Positions 27,038 through 42,000 of a DNA stretch of 64,000 bases are shown piece by piece. A program made the translations under genes and the position numbers. Under the pieces are notes generated by a model, which ran no database searches, was not told the DNA's origin, and saw only the letters and a program-made list of their open reading frames with translations. The DNA is from Eublepharis macularius. Lineage: Eukaryota > Chordata > Lepidosauria > Squamata > Eublepharidae. The stretch's first letter is position 1. Each line of letters begins with the position of its first letter. The stretch covers positions 37,267,001 to 37,331,000 of the forward strand of contig NC_072807.1 in the NCBI RefSeq assembly GCF_028583425.1, read 5' to 3'.

Positions 27038-30000
27038 AGGGAGAGGGAGAGAGAGAATGGCTAGCCCAAGGAAACCCATGTGAGAATTTGAACTTGGGTC
27101 TTCCAAATCTTAGGCCCAACAGTTCAACCAACACACCACATTGACTCCAGAGCATATCATATAGGGCAATGGCACTGCTCATAGGAGCACAAACAACATT
27201 TTAATGCGCAAGGTAGAAAATCCTGGTGGAACCCACTGCTACTAACTAACCAGAGCCACAAGTCAGCGAGAAACTCTCCTGCATCAGCCCCAATGAAATG
27301 AGCAGGAGATGCACCATGCTCTTGCGCATCTCTCGTTCACTTCTAGGGGCAAGTTCCAGCTGAGTTCCAGCCCCTCCGCAGCACTGATTGGGCTGTCTCT
27401 TCGCTTTGCATTAACAATACCCAAAAGCTGGTGTGGCTTCATCTTACATCATGGTAAAAGCCTAGGGTCGGAGAGAGGGGAAGCAAGGCATTCAGATTCT
27501 ACCCATGAATACTGTCATGTCGAATAAGTGTTGGAAATGTCAGAAACATGAAGGTTCCTTTTACCATATGTGGTGGACCTGCGATAAGGCAAAACAATTT
27601 TGGTCATCTATTTATGTGGAAATATTGAAAGTTTTGAAGTGTAATTTGCAGAAAAATCCTGAAATGTTTTTGTTAGGACTTAATACGGAAACTGTAAACA
27701 TGAGGGACAGAACATTATTCTGGTATATGATTATAGCTGCAAGATTGTTGTATGCGCAATATTGGAAGCAAGACAGGATACCACAAGTTGATGAGTGGAT
27801 ACAAAAACTTTTGTATATGGTGGAAATGGATAAACTAACTAGAAAGTTAAAAGAACAAAGTTCAAATGATTTTTTGATGGACTGGAGAAAATTTAAAGAT
27901 TATTTGGAAAAGAACTAGGATGTAAAAGACCAGTTGTGGTCTATGGACAATTTTTGATGAGTATTATGTAATTTGTTGAATTTTATATTGATTGTAACTT
28001 TACCTTTGAAGATTATGAAAAATAATAGAATTAGAGGGAATACTGTATGAATTAAAGGGTTCAAGTGCTGTTGGGGGTCTGAAGGGAGGGGGGTGGGTTG
28101 GGGCAAATTGGTACTTTGTAGGAAAAAGAGATAGTGAAGTTTATATGTCTTTTTGTTTTCAACCTATCCAATAAAATGTTTTTTAAAAAAAGATTCTACC
28201 CATCTCATACTTTCACTCTTCCCAATTTTATCAACTCCAGTGCTCAGAGATTCCAACATACCCACTGAAAGTAAATATTTAGACTGCTGGAGCTCTTGCA
28301 CCTCGTTCCTTTCACAGCTGCTTGTCAAAATGAGGCTGTTGATGGCAGTCTGACCATAGGAAGTGCCTGAAGGATGCTAAACTGCGGTGGGTCTGACACC
28401 CAGACAGTGGCAGCTATTACCTGCCACCAGTGCACACCTCCAGACTCACCTCTTAGCAAGCAGTTCTCCTAAAAGATTCAATGCATGCCACTTCAAGGCA
28501 GCCCACTGCCTTCTAGGCATTGCAACATGTCCTAACTAGGATGAAATTGATGCCTCCAATAAAGGAAGCCGTCCATTAAAGGCATATCCATGGATCTGGA
28601 AAAGGAAACACTAATGAAATGTACTTTGCTCCCGGGGGGGAGGTGTGCAGAAGAGGCAGCTTCCAGAAGCAAACTTCAAGCTCTGGAGGATCTTGGGGGA
28701 GAGAGAGGCTTAAGGCAATGGCCCATCAACACTCTGAAGCACACAGGCTTAATACAATAAGTTTTTGTCATTTTCTCAACTGAGATCTAAATATGATTTG
28801 CCAACTTCTGTTTAATGGCAATATTGACAATGGCAACATTTGTTAGTGTTCAAATATGGCCAGGCAGCTTTGAGTGCTTCAGAATCCCTACCCCACCCCC
28901 ACCCCACCCCCACTTTTGGAAACACTTACTGAATCAACACAGAAAATGAAACCTACAATATTTGTATATAAATATTTGATGTTGGTCAATAAATGTGATA
29001 AACAGAGTCTCAGAGATGAATGGAATAGTGAGCGCGAGCGTCCAGTTCTGCCAAAGCAATGAGATAAGGCTTTGAGCTTTATACCTATCGCTGCTATGGA
29101 TCTTAAGCTGCGACTTATTCAGCAAAATATTATCTTTAGGGTATACTGGACACCACAGCGTCTTTTTACTAAAGGTTTAAGCACAGTATCTAACTGTTGG
29201 CAGCATAATTTACAATATGCGTCTCTTAAGCATATGCTTTGGACATGTCTAGTCATTCAGCCCTTTGGGAAGGAAGGCATTACCCATATTAATTTTGAAT
29301 TAGAATACTCATTTATTTTTGAGGACGTTAATGTACTGTTAAACTACTTGCCTGTCTCTTGGAACCTAAATGATGGTCAATGGAAATGGACCCTTCGTGC
29401 CCTTAAAGTTGCTAAAAGACTTATCTTACAACACTGGAAAGACAAGAGTCCATTTCCTGTAATTCATTGCATTGAGGAGGACCTTATAAACTTATCAACG
29501 TATGCAATATAGACAGCAATTGCATATGGACATTTTTAGATATTTGGAAACCTTTTATAGATCTGCCAATAGCATTTCTGTTGCCAGCATTGGGATTTTT
29601 TTGTTGCTTCCTTTTTTGTTGTTGTTTTGCACTAATAAATTAAAAAAACATTAAAAATACTGTTTTAAAAAGTATCCAAGTTTAAATACGAAGAACCACT
29701 TCAGGCTCATGCAAGGACGTGCGCTGAATTTTCCCTTTTTGTCTTCAACAGCTTTCCCCTCCCACCCTCTAAATTATTTTTTGAAACTCCCCTGAGTTTC
29801 CACTGCAAAACTGGGGTGTGGGGAGAATTTCTCAACCGGTGCATCCTTTCCCATTCTTTCAAGATTGTTAAACACCTGCATCCTGCTGCTAAACATGGAA
29901 ATATCTCCCTATGAGCTTAGCGAGGGCTAAACTTTGTTTGTGCGCATGCTCGGCGGGTTTGCAATCTCACCTCTGAAAAAACGCAAGCAGAAGCGGACTT

Positions 30001-33000
30001 CCTTGGGGAGTCCAAAACACCACAGCAAGTCAGTCGAGAGAGCTGGCCCCAAGAGTCTGGAGCCCCCAACTCACTTTATTTCTGGTAAAACCAGGCACCC
30101 TCCCCATCCTGCTTTACACACAAATGCTCATGGATCCTTCCAATAGTGTCTAGTTTGGCCTTTGTCTGAGGAAGTCCGGGCATGCCCGCAAGAAATCGCT
30201 ACTGAGTTGATCGCAGAATACGGTTCGCAAAGTCCTCTTTGCAAAAGTCCAATTGCTCTCACAGGGCTGTATTTTTAGAACACGTTTTTCCATGTAATAA
30301 GACATCATTATTAACAAAATCAAGCGTTACGAGGTTGTCCAACACAAATATTTTGTGACACACGCTCCTAGGCTAACTTTGATTTATTCCTATCCCTCGT
30401 GAACATTTATTAAAAGGCTTCTAAAAACATAACATTTTTATTAATAGAAAGCTTCGGGGAGAACGGAGCCTGGCTTTTGTGTGGACAGAACTGGCACGTT
30501 AAGACGCAATTAGGGTATTTGGAAGGCCGTTCCTAGTGGAATGGGGAATGGAGGAGTGGCACTTCCTAAGCTACCCACTGAATTCAAGTCAGATCTCTAG
30601 TATCCAAAGTCTTCTTCAGAGGAAGCTTTCAAGCAAAGGAGGAAAGCACAACAGTTAGTGGAATGGGTCCATGAAATCCCACCCAAGTTTGGGAATACAG
30701 TGGTCAAGAGCATGCTTTACACACAGAAGGCTCCAAGTTCTAATCTCTGGCATCTGAAGCAATTTGGACAAAAACGGCACGTACCTTTCCCTTGATATCT
30801 CCACAATGGAAAGGGCTAGAGATGTGCCTTTTTTAAAAATGAAAGCAGGGAATTCAAAGGATCATTACAAATTTATTGCACTATAATGCAATAGCAATTA
30901 CTGATTTTTCAAAAAGCATGGGAGAATTGGGAGGAATGGTAGCTTTAAGAGGCTGACAGAAAAAAAAATGGCACCAATGTGAGCAAGGTTTTCAAAAATG
31001 CACACCTTCCCATCCAGGCACTGGAAATGTATTGGACTGCATTATTTCAAAAGAGACTGTAGGAGAGCAGGTTTGCGAACAATCAGGGTAAGACGGGAAA
31101 AACCAGAGAGTGGACAATTAGATGATGACATCGTGTAGATGCTCAAAAAAGAAAAGCATTCCAATTTGGAAGCAAAAGCCAAGCGTTCCTGTTGAAGCAG
31201 CCATGTTTTTAATCTAATGTAACAGGCCAGAAAGCTTTCAGACCGCGAGGGGTGGAATATAAATTGCTCAAATAAATAAAGAGTTTTGAATGTTGCAAGT
31301 AATGTAGAACTATTAAATAGATCGTGATGAGAAGCCCTCTCGTCCCAGCCATTCTCCTGCTCCTTTCTTCAAGTCTGGGTGTGTCATATTCCCCCCACCC
31401 ACAAACACTTCCCAGGTTCCAGAGGGGTAGCTGTGTTAGTCTACAACTGCAAATTAAAACAGAAGCTTCAAGATGAACATTTATTCCAGTATGAGCATTT
31501 GTGAGCTCTGACGAAAGCTCAGGCTGGAATAAACGCTGACAGTCTTTAAGGTGCCGCTGGCCTTCTTGTTTTCTCCAGACAACCCTCTTTTGTTTACCTG
31601 GTTTTTCCTAATCAGGCCACTCCCAAGGACGAGGAATCACCATTGTAATCAAAAACGGGGAAGAACCAGCAATGGTACAAAAAAGAAGCAAGCCAAAAGG
31701 TGAAGACAGACCCCAAAGAAAGTCATCTTTGGTCTTTAAACACATTCATTTTATACCTGAGGAGAACATGAAGAGATGTCAAAGGGCTAATAATGAGTTC
31801 AACAGAGCTGGGGGGGGAATAAAGAATCATATTCCACTGATGGGGTTAGCAGCGTCCCCTCCCAAATGGATTTACTCAGAGCTGTACTCCAGGTGCACAT
31901 GTCCGCCTCTGAACCCTTAGAAGAGCCGCTCTAAATGCTGCCTTCGTTGATATTTTTAAACCATGAACTCTGAAAGCCAAGAGCACACAGGTGTTGTCAT
32001 CAGAAAGAGCAACTGCAGGGTGTCTCTCTTGCCTTTTCCCTCTTGTTGATGGATGTCTTTCATCATGCCCTGCAGCCCTCTTTAATCATCTGAAGTCCCT
32101 CTGTATGAGAACTCACACACACAAAAATCCAGGAGGAGGCCGGGTGTTCCGTCGTGCCAGTGGCTCCCCCTGGTGGACAGTGTGGCACTGCTGCTGCCAA
32201 GCTCAGCTCAGAAGAGGGGGAAAGTGATAAACACAGTTCCTAGCTTTAAATTGTAATAGGAACCAGAAAATTACTAATAATGAAATGGCCCTGCGGCTAC
32301 AGAAGAGAGGGGAAGGGTCAGCAAGTTACCAGCCACTAGTCTCAACATTCGGAGTTCCAAGGAAGCTATGCCGCCTTCCGTCTGAGCAAGACCTTTATTG
32401 GGGGGGGGGGGGGGGGGGGACAACGACAGCAGGAGACTCTGACGCCCTCCACACACAAAATTCCCAGGGAGTTCTATGTTAGACTGTGGCTAACAAAAGC
32501 AAGAGGAAAAACAGCCTGGCAGTAACCAGCATCTGGAGAACCGACTACAGGGATGTGGGAACGGACCTCCGCACAATCATCACAGGCCCCCTGCTAGACG
32601 GGTCTGCCCAAGTCCAGCATCCTGTTTTGCACCGTGGCCGACACATGGGGACCGAGGCCAAAGACGTCCCAACACGTCAAAACTGTCAAATGATGTCTGA
32701 ATCATGGGGCGAGGACAGGGAGGAGGCAACGCTGCTGGAATACCAAGGGAAATTCCTGTCCTCTCCCATCCACGCGTGTGCTCTGAATATAAAACAAAGA
32801 GTAAGTATTTATGGTGCAGCAGTGTGGTGTAGTGGCTACAGCGCTGCATAAAGATCTGGGAAATCCACGTTTGAATCCCCGACTCTGCGATGGAGGCTGG
32901 CTGAGTGACCTCGGGCTAGTTACACGCTCTCAGCCCGACATACCTCACAGGGTCATTGGGAGGACAAACTGGAGGAGAGAAGAATGACATAAATTGCTTC

Positions 33001-36000
33001 AGTCCCCCACCGGGGTGAAAGGCAGGCTATAAATGAAGTACGTAAAACAAAAAACAAACTTTGCTAATTTGAAACAAGTATCAATTAAGAAAAATAAAAG
33101 AACTAGGATCTTCCCTCTTTCCAATCAACATCGACATCTCCATTCCAAGAGACCTAGTAAGGTCCACCAGATAAGAAGTTTCTGTTTTGGATGCTGGAAA
33201 TCTGACCTGAATTCAGCAGGCAGCTTAGGGAGCGTCATTCCTCCATTCCCCATTCCACAAAGTGGGTAAGACTAGGAATGACCTACCTTGGGGAGGGGGT
33301 TAAGCAAAAGAGATCAGGATTACGACGCAGTTAGAAAAGACCACCCTAGTCCTAGACACCAGCAAGGATATTTAGAAGCCGTGGCAGGACAAGCAATGCA
33401 GGTGACAGAGAGCTACTGTGCCCCAATAGTTCCGTATCTCTTGACCATCAGTTTCAACCTTTTTTCCACTCCAGTCTTACAGAGTGGCAAATTACTCTCT
33501 CTTGACCTCAGCAAAAATGCGTACGAATGATTACAGCAGGGATGTACACATTCAAGACAGTTTGGGCATTCCTCGTGAGATTTTTGACCTGGGAACAACA
33601 ACAGGTTTCTACAACAATGCAAACCACTTTAATAAAATCTTCCTCCCCCCCTCCAGTTTCAAAAGAGATGGGGGGGCGGGTTGGGAGTTGCTACTGAAGA
33701 CAGTCTGAAAGCCACAGAACCGGCTGCTCAGCTGCTTAGTTCTTGCCTTGCATCCCAGGATTGGAAGGACGATAAATGAGATAAGGGTGCTAAGAATTTT
33801 ATATACGGAAAATCTGCAGACACAATTAATAGCCGGTATCTGAAGAAGTGAGCTGTGACTCACAAAAGCTCATCCCCTACCACAAATTTCATTCTAGGGG
33901 CCACTGGACTCTTGCTCTTTTCTCCAGTTAATAACCGTGATATAAATCCTGACAACCACACAAAGAACTGCATCTTGACCACAGTATAAAGACCTGAGTA
34001 GGGCAGAACAAAACTCCTTGCTTCTTAAGTTTGACACACAGCCACTACGCCCCCTAGAAGGCTTTTCTTACCGTGATCTTCTTCATGTCGAGCTGCTTCA
34101 ACTGCATCATATGGTGGAGAACGGTGGGCTTGTACCATGTCTCCTGCGCTATCGGGTTGCCATCTAGGGTGACGTCTGAAAGGGATGAGGAATCGGCAAG
34201 GCACAGGATGTCGTCAAAGCTGCATGAAATACAAAAGGGGAGAGACGAGATCACGGGCCCCTCGGCACCAGCTTCCAGGCCTCTTGTTCACTTACTTTAC
34301 TGGCAAACAGTGCAATCCTATGCTGATTTACTCCAGTCTAAGCTCATGGATTTCAATGGGCATAGAGTGGAGTAACTCTGCATAGGGCTGCTCTGAAATG
34401 CCCCCCCTCACTGCTGTGCAGTATTATTGTCCACAAAGAAGCATCCTGACCGTATTCGTTCCTTTAAAGTACTTCTATCCTGCGGACACTTGATCCAAAA
34501 ACACACTTGGAAAATCGATAGGTTAAATACTGGTTAAAGTTTTTTTAAAAGCTCTGATTTTATCCAAAAGATAAAAGAAAAATTAAGTAAAAAAAAAGGC
34601 TTCATGTTTTACAGACACAACAAATTAGTTAACCGATCACAGTGAAATGAACTGTCAAAAGAAATTGTAATGACGAGACTAGCATTTAACCCAGGTGGTC
34701 CTAGTTAGCAGCCTTTGCATGATGGCTGGCTCGTGCTCATGTCTGAAGATGCCAGGTAGACAAGCTGCAGCTAGTTCAGCCCACCACCAGCTCCATCCCA
34801 TAAGAGGTGAGAGACAGGCAGCCCTCTTCCTTTCTGAACAAACGGCTCCAGAACACAGTATAAAAAGAGAAGCTGTCACCTAATACAGGGAGTGGCGTTC
34901 TTGGCTTCTTGTGTGAAAACACACACGGTCAAATATTAGGTCCAGAGGAGTTAGCCGCGTTAGTCTGTGGTAGCAAAATCAAAGAGTCCAGTAGCACCTT
35001 TAAGACTAACCAATTTTATTGTAGCATAAGCTTTCGAGAATCTGACGAAGAGAACTGTGATTCTCGAAAGCTTCTGCTACAATAAAATTGGTTAGTCTTA
35101 AAGGTGCTACTGGACTCTTTTTGATTCAAATATTAGGCAATCTTAATGTTTTTGTTTTTTTGTTAGTGTTAATGTTTTTTTCCCAAAAGTGATCACTGAC
35201 AGTATGGGGCCAGTCAACGGTCGTGTCAAACCTTTTCCAAGGTGGCTTTACAAGAACAGAAGCACCTGCAATGAAATCCAACGACTGCTCTAAAAATATC
35301 AAGACGAGAAAACTGGTTTAAAAGAAAAAAGTGGGTAGCAGCAGCCCACAAGGAGGAGCAAGAAAAACAATTCTGTTAAATCCCAGCAAGAACAAAATGG
35401 TTTTGTCACTTAGAAAAGAATTAGGTCAGTGCAAAAAAAATATTCTGGGGAGATTCTTCCACAGACATACAAACGATGACAGGAGACCAAGAGCTCTTCA
35501 CCTTCTTGGTAACATTAAAATTCCTTTACATTTCATGAAATATTTCTATTTCCTTCTACAATATTCACTAGCTGCAAAGCTGTTTTTATTCACATTGCAC
35601 GTTTCTCCCCCATGAAGAGAGGCATTCAACATCCCTCCCTTCTTTTCCGCTTTACCTTTACAACCACCACCCTGAAGAAGCGTGCTGTGACTCATGAAAG
35701 CCCACACCCTACCACAAATCTTGTTAGCCTTATAGGTGGTATTGGACTCTTGCTCTGTGAGGTGGTTGGGCTGAGAGAGAATGCCTGGGCCCACAGTCAC
35801 CCAGCATGTCTACATGGTAGAGGGGGGATTCGAACCTGAGTTTCCCAGACCCTAGTCAGACACTCTAACCACTATACCATACTAGGTCTCTGCAGAAAAG
35901 TTTGAAGACTGGTGAATTAGGTTGCGCCCAGGCCAGGTCTCACGTCACTTCACTGACATTTGCTCTTCACTATGCTGGTTACAGACAGAAAAAACTTTGT

Positions 36001-39000
36001 ATGCTTCCTGTACATAACTCCTTCTCCTGGAATCGCATACTTAATTTTTCTATTATTTTTCCTCTTTAAAAATCATGAATTTGCAGTTAGACCCCTGCAC
36101 AGTTCAACTCAATGCAGCATGGGGTGGGGGTAGATGAGGACCTGCGTGATGGGATGTCAAAGTAAACTGGGTTTTGAAAAGAAACTGACAGACACAAAGA
36201 GCTGAACTATAAAAGTAACTGGTTGGTGCCTGGAAGTTGCCAGTCTGATGTTCCAAAGGATAACCTCCTATGTTCAGCTCTTGCAACCACCTGGACAGCT
36301 CCGCTGCTGCTTCGCACTCAACCCTCCAGGCCAGAGATCCTTTCCACGTTCACCAATGCTGCTGGACAGCTCCTGGGATGTTCAGTGCTTTGACTGGCAC
36401 ATTTGATCAGGAAGGGGGCCCTGCCCTTTGTTTAGATGTCTTCCATTAGTTATGTCTGGCTCAACATGAAGGAGACCAAGCTCTTGGGAACAGGACCCCT
36501 GCCAAGGTGCTCTACTGGGATTTATTTCTGCCACGCTCAATGCACACTGCAAATGCAATCTGCCCTGACAGCCCTCTCGAGTTGCCTTGCTTCAGTGCTC
36601 TGTCCATTCTGCTTGCCATCAAATGCAAAAAAGAGCAAAACTGTCAGGCCTTCTCTTCATGCTCAAGGAGAAACGCACAACAACCTCTGGGAATGCTGTG
36701 CAAACAGTATTCCCAAAAATTAATTTTAAACCGAGGTCTGCAAATGTTCTAAAAGAAGGTGAGGGACTCGTCAGTGCCCAGGATGGGAGTCTCATGCAAG
36801 CAGACCCTTCCAGATATTAATCGGATGTTGAGAATAACAATAACAAGACAGTTTTAAGATGCCAGGGGGTTAAGGAAGCTTTATATGTTCTCATGCTTGC
36901 GGAGGGGGGCAGGGTGCATTCAGCTTCCATAAACACACCAAAATATTTTGAAAAGTAAAAGAAATCCACATTTTATTATTTAAAAAGAGAGTACAGCACA
37001 ACATGAGCAAGAAGGGGGTATATCAGGTATCAGGGACATCACAGGCATTATCTAGTCTTCACTGCAACAGGTATTCTAACTGGCAATGTGGGGAAAAAAT
37101 CATGATTATTTTTCAGCACCTAAAAATTGCAATTTTAATGCTGGGTAAACATGGTTTCTCCTTATAGGCACGTAGCCAGGAGAACAAAAATAAAGTATTT
37201 AAGTCAGTGATGACTAAGTAAGAAGCACACACTTAGTTTTATGGAATCTTCATTAAGTCTGATCCCAATTTATAAATATAGAAACAGATGAAGTTCAAAA
37301 TTTAGCTCTCCAGAAGGAATCAGCCTGAAACTCCCCCACAGCGAGGAAACTAGAAATTCTTTCTGATCCTCTATTATGTTTGATTAAATTTTACTGAGAT
37401 ATAAAATATTAATCATTAATAAGCTAATACTTTTGACCTTCAAAGTTAGGATTGAATATATCAGAATTAAATGCTTGTAGCATCCTCCGCTGAGAGCGCG
37501 ATCTCCCCGGGGGATTCTTAACTTCCACCACTAAAGGAAGCCAAACAAAAATACCTTTTTCAAAAATAGCAAGAAAGTTTTCGGATCATTTTCCCAATCT
37601 TTTCCAAAAGGCATAACCATATTTAGATTTTGTGCTTCAGCAGAGCCAACATCGGCCATATAGAAAATGTTCATAGATCCAGAAGAGTTAGCTGTGTTAG
37701 TCTGCAGTGGCAAAATAGCAAAGAGTCCAGTAGCACCTTTAAGACTAACCCACTTTATTGTAGCATAAGCTTTCGAGAACCATCTGACGAAGAGAGCTGT
37801 GGCTCTCAAAAGCTTATGCTACAATAAAGTGGGTTAGTCTTAAAGGTGCTACTGGACTCTTTGCTATACAGAAAATGTTTTATCTTGTCAATGACTAATC
37901 CCTGCTGTGTCAAGATGTTTAATATGATTTGCTCCAACCAGCCCAGGTTCAGAGTCCCTGGAGGACCGCTTCCCTTTTGGGGATCAGCGAGCTTGGGACA
38001 AAAGGAACGGAGGGCAAACAGTGCATGATGCCTCCACCAACATCCAGTAAAAGTGGGAAAGAAAATGCGCCCCACCCAATGATGTCTGTTACAACGAAGC
38101 ACAAAGTAATCCTCAACAGAGCGCAGGCTTTACATCCTAAAGGCAGAGCAGGAAGCCTCTGCATCAGCCCTCCAACAGCCAGGGAACCACACACGCATGT
38201 AAAAAAGGACATTTTCAGAAGGCTGGGATTTCAGCATCATTAAGACCAAACCAAAAAATAAAAAAATCTAAAACTACCAAAGGCAGCTAGAGGCAGACTG
38301 TTAACATTGCAGACATCTGCATTTATTTCAAGAACGTGTACAGACAACAATTAATTACCTAGCATTATGCGCACCGCAACATTCAGCAAGTGGGACGTAT
38401 CCTGCCACAGTCTGAAGTGCAGTCTGCAGGTGACATTTGAGTCACAGTTGCCTTTGCAGCATCTCCTGCCATCTCCTCGATTCTAATTAAACTGCTTCCC
38501 CATTCCTTTGACGCAGCATCCAGGGTCTGTCCGGGGAGGGGGCGTGGCTCAGCGGCAGAGCATCTGCTCGGCCTGCGTAAGGTCCCAGGTTCAATCCCCG
38601 GCATCTGACCTTGTCAGACTGATGGTCCGAGTCAGTAAAAGGCAGCTATGCATGTGTGTGTGAGGGTTTGCATGTGCAAAGGTCAATAGTGACACGGCAA
38701 CAGCAGCTACAGCCCGTTAAGTTCTGCTGAGATCAATAAGACCCTTCCCTGCCGTACACGCGGCTCACATGATCCCAACATCATCTGCAGCAAGGAGCCC
38801 TTGCTGCAGCGCTTAGTTCCCACAGTGCAAGCATGTTAAATATATGCTCGAAACTATGGCAAAATTTGGGAATGACTAAGGAGCACGTTCGGTCTCAGAA
38901 CACAACTCATGCGTTATCTTTTCAAGAGAGCCTCTTAATCAAAAATGCAATATAATAAAGAAAATAATGAATAATAGAATGTGTGTGTGTGTGCTGTCTG

Positions 39001-42000
39001 TGTGCGTGTTTCCTTTTCAGTTCTTGCTCAAAAGGGTAAGTTTATCCCCCGATTTCGTGGCCTGGTTCAAAAGCAGCACAGAACAGACTGCAGTCTTTGG
39101 TAACTCTAACTCATGCTCAGAGATCTGCACTAACATAACCCAGTAACTTCAAGCCAACAGATTTCAGTTTGACTGTCTGATCTTTGATACTCTGCCACAA
39201 GCACAAAGGATTACATGAACTAAACCCCATTAGGGAACTCTTGGTAATGAATTACGTTGGTTTGCAAACTGATTCAAACACCATTGCATCTACAGAGACT
39301 GCGCTTTCAGCTTCAAAATAGTCATATTTTCAAGAGAAGAAATGTTCTACTAAAAAAAATCCACTCTGCATTTAAAAGGGAAAGGACTTGGATTTAAAAA
39401 AAAAGAATGGTTTATCACTGTTTCCCTCATCCAATATACAGGACATATCTTAATCCAACACTGCTAGCCAAAAAAAAAAAAACCCTCATCTGGAAAATAT
39501 TTAAGCGTTTCAACCAATTTCCAAAGAAAACAGTACTGAAGGTACTAAAAGCAAGCGGGCCTCCCCACCCAGCCACCCACCCAGCCTCAGTTGCTCCTTA
39601 CCAAGATATATTGTTAAAGCTGAGAAACAAACGTTGGAGGCAGGGCAAAGTATTCACATCTTTCTAGAAGGAGAGAGAAGGGGAGAGAGAATTATCTCAT
39701 TTCAGCATCCGACAGAGAACCCTCTTCAAAGCTTTCGCTGCTTCCTGAGGACGGAACATGCCTCCTGCTATTTACTGTAACCTTGCTGCCGCATCGACCG
39801 CTGCCGAGCATGCGGCTCCCACCCCTCTCCCAGCACAGGTTAACAAGGGAGTGTTTCAGCCCAGAGGTCTCCCCGGAAAACGCAACTGCACAGCTTGCAA
39901 CAGAAAAGGGGGGGGGAGAGAAAGAGAGAGCAGGTGGCCGGTGCTGGCCCTTTTTTCCAGCACCCTCCTCTTAACAGCAGCTGAGGTGCTGCCTCAGCAT
40001 TTCAGCTGCAGGGGAAAGGTTGGGGGGGGCAAAGAGAAAGCGTGCCGCAATCCGAATGGTCTGCAATATAAAACCTGGATTTCCGTCACAGGGCGGCTCT
40101 CTAAAAGCGTCAAAGTGCCGACTCATGCGTGTAATCGCCCAGCCGGCAGGAGGGCGCTTTCTGCATCATCAGAGGTTTCTCCGTTTCCTCAAGTCGGCTT
40201 AATGGGCGGAACTTAAGCCCCACCATAAAAGGCAGCTCATGGGTGTGCTTCCAAAAAAAAAAATCTTTCAAAATGATCACCGGTCTGTAGCATGCGCTTA
40301 AGCTTTAAAAATGTACAGCTTCAGGAACAGAGAGAACTGTAATCTGTCACAAAGCACACAAGCTCCGTCTAGAGTCAACTCCCCCCCCCCCCCGTCAATA
40401 GTCTACACACAAACTAATCAGGTGGAGGGTGGGGTGTTGAGTAAACTTCCTCCCTACAAAAACACTCCAGTTTGCAATTAATGGACTTAAACACACTAAG
40501 GTCCACCAGGGTCTCTTGGGAGCAGAATGGACAACATACGAGCCACATGTTCTGGGCCAAAGCATGGTGTTCCTCCCCTGCACAGCTCAAAGCTAGATGA
40601 CTGTTTTTCTGGAAGACAGAATTCTCCCTGTCCCGCATGGGGGCAAGGGGAATGATTCACCCTGCCAGGAGGATTTCTTCCTTATTCCAAAGTTTCCCAA
40701 ATGTCTGCCGAAACTCCAGAGCAGTGCGCCTCATGGACAGCCAACTTCACAATTATTATCAGTCCAAACAGCCACAAGATTACGTGCTCTCTGCTTTCCA
40801 CCCGATCAGAAGCACACGTGGAATAACATAAGGTGAAACTGTTAATATTAAATATATAATTTTTTACTGCCCGAGTACCTCTTGGGCATGTAGCATTCTC
40901 TCGCCCCACAACCCATCCCTGAAAACAGGACAGTGAGAAAGTTGCACAACATGCTCATGTGACCTCTGGGTTTTCGACCAGATATGACATTACGTATCAT
41001 GTAATGTTATTTCTGCCCTTTGCTCTGGCCCTAAAGCTCTCAGAAATGCCGGCCACCAGCCTAGTTTACTCCTTCCACACCAGAGGACCACATTTCAGAA
41101 ACGGAAGAAAGGGCTAGGATCCAAATTGTCAAAAATTCCTGAAACACCGCAGTATCACGGCAGAGTGCGAGGACAAACCAAAAGATTCTTTTGAAGCTCC
41201 CCCAGCAAGAAGGTTCAATTCATAAATTCGCAGAATTTTCAGAGAGCCAAAGTAAACAGGTTTAATCCAATCACTTACAACAGATGTGATCTGGTTATAT
41301 CGAAGATTAAGTTCTGCCAGCGATTCCAAGCCATTAATGTTATCCACGTACGTTAAGCAATTTCGGGCAAGGTTTAACACTCTGAGGTCACTTAAATGAT
41401 TGAGATTTTCTATGCGATCGATCTGTAAAAAAAAAAAAAAATGTAAAGAGTGCCTCAACATTGGAAATCGGAAGCCCTCCCCTCTCATTTTCGCAAAGAA
41501 TGGAACTCTCAGACCAGAAAGTTGTCATATAACGTCCCATCGTACACAGGGATGCAACAGAAGTTAAGCAGTCAAACGCTTACATTAATTTCAGAAGTGC
41601 AAAGGAAAATATGCAGCCACCAATGGAGAGATTGTACTGGCTTCCCATGGATAATAATTAATCATTAAGATAAGAAATCTGGCAAACCAGCCTGCAGAGC
41701 TGGGCGGCACAAAGCCGCTAGCAGCAGCAACAGATGGCAAAACAGGAACAGAAGCTCCGAACCAACAGCACAATCCTAGGCAGAGTTAGACCTTTTAAAG
41801 TCCACTGGAGTCAATGGGCTTAGAAGGGTGCATGCTCCACTCAGGACTGCGCCGCAAGAGCAAAGCAGCACAGGTGGCTCAAAGAGCAACCACGTCCATC
41901 TGCACAGCAGAAATCTGGGCTGCATGAAGAATTTATGAAGATGTTATTTATAACTTTTTCTGGCAGCACGGAAGGCATGCCTTTATTCCCTCTCACCGTT

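Larger units (their letters stand above)
29661..32815. other. LRRC49 intron 10, central part
   Basis: Mostly unassigned sequence with a LINE end at 31190, a family A relative at 31418 and a poly-G run at 32400. No coding evidence. Confidence 0.4.

Noticed and set aside
38526-38600. Possible tRNA gene (intact B box)
   Set aside because: The A/B-box head is joined to SINE body sequence, the acceptor stem does not close convincingly, and three more copies of the same SINE are in the window.
39758-40216. 152-codon plus-strand frame in LRRC49 intron 8-9 region
   Set aside because: Low similarity to anything I recognise, with A/P-rich chance composition and no conserved motif.
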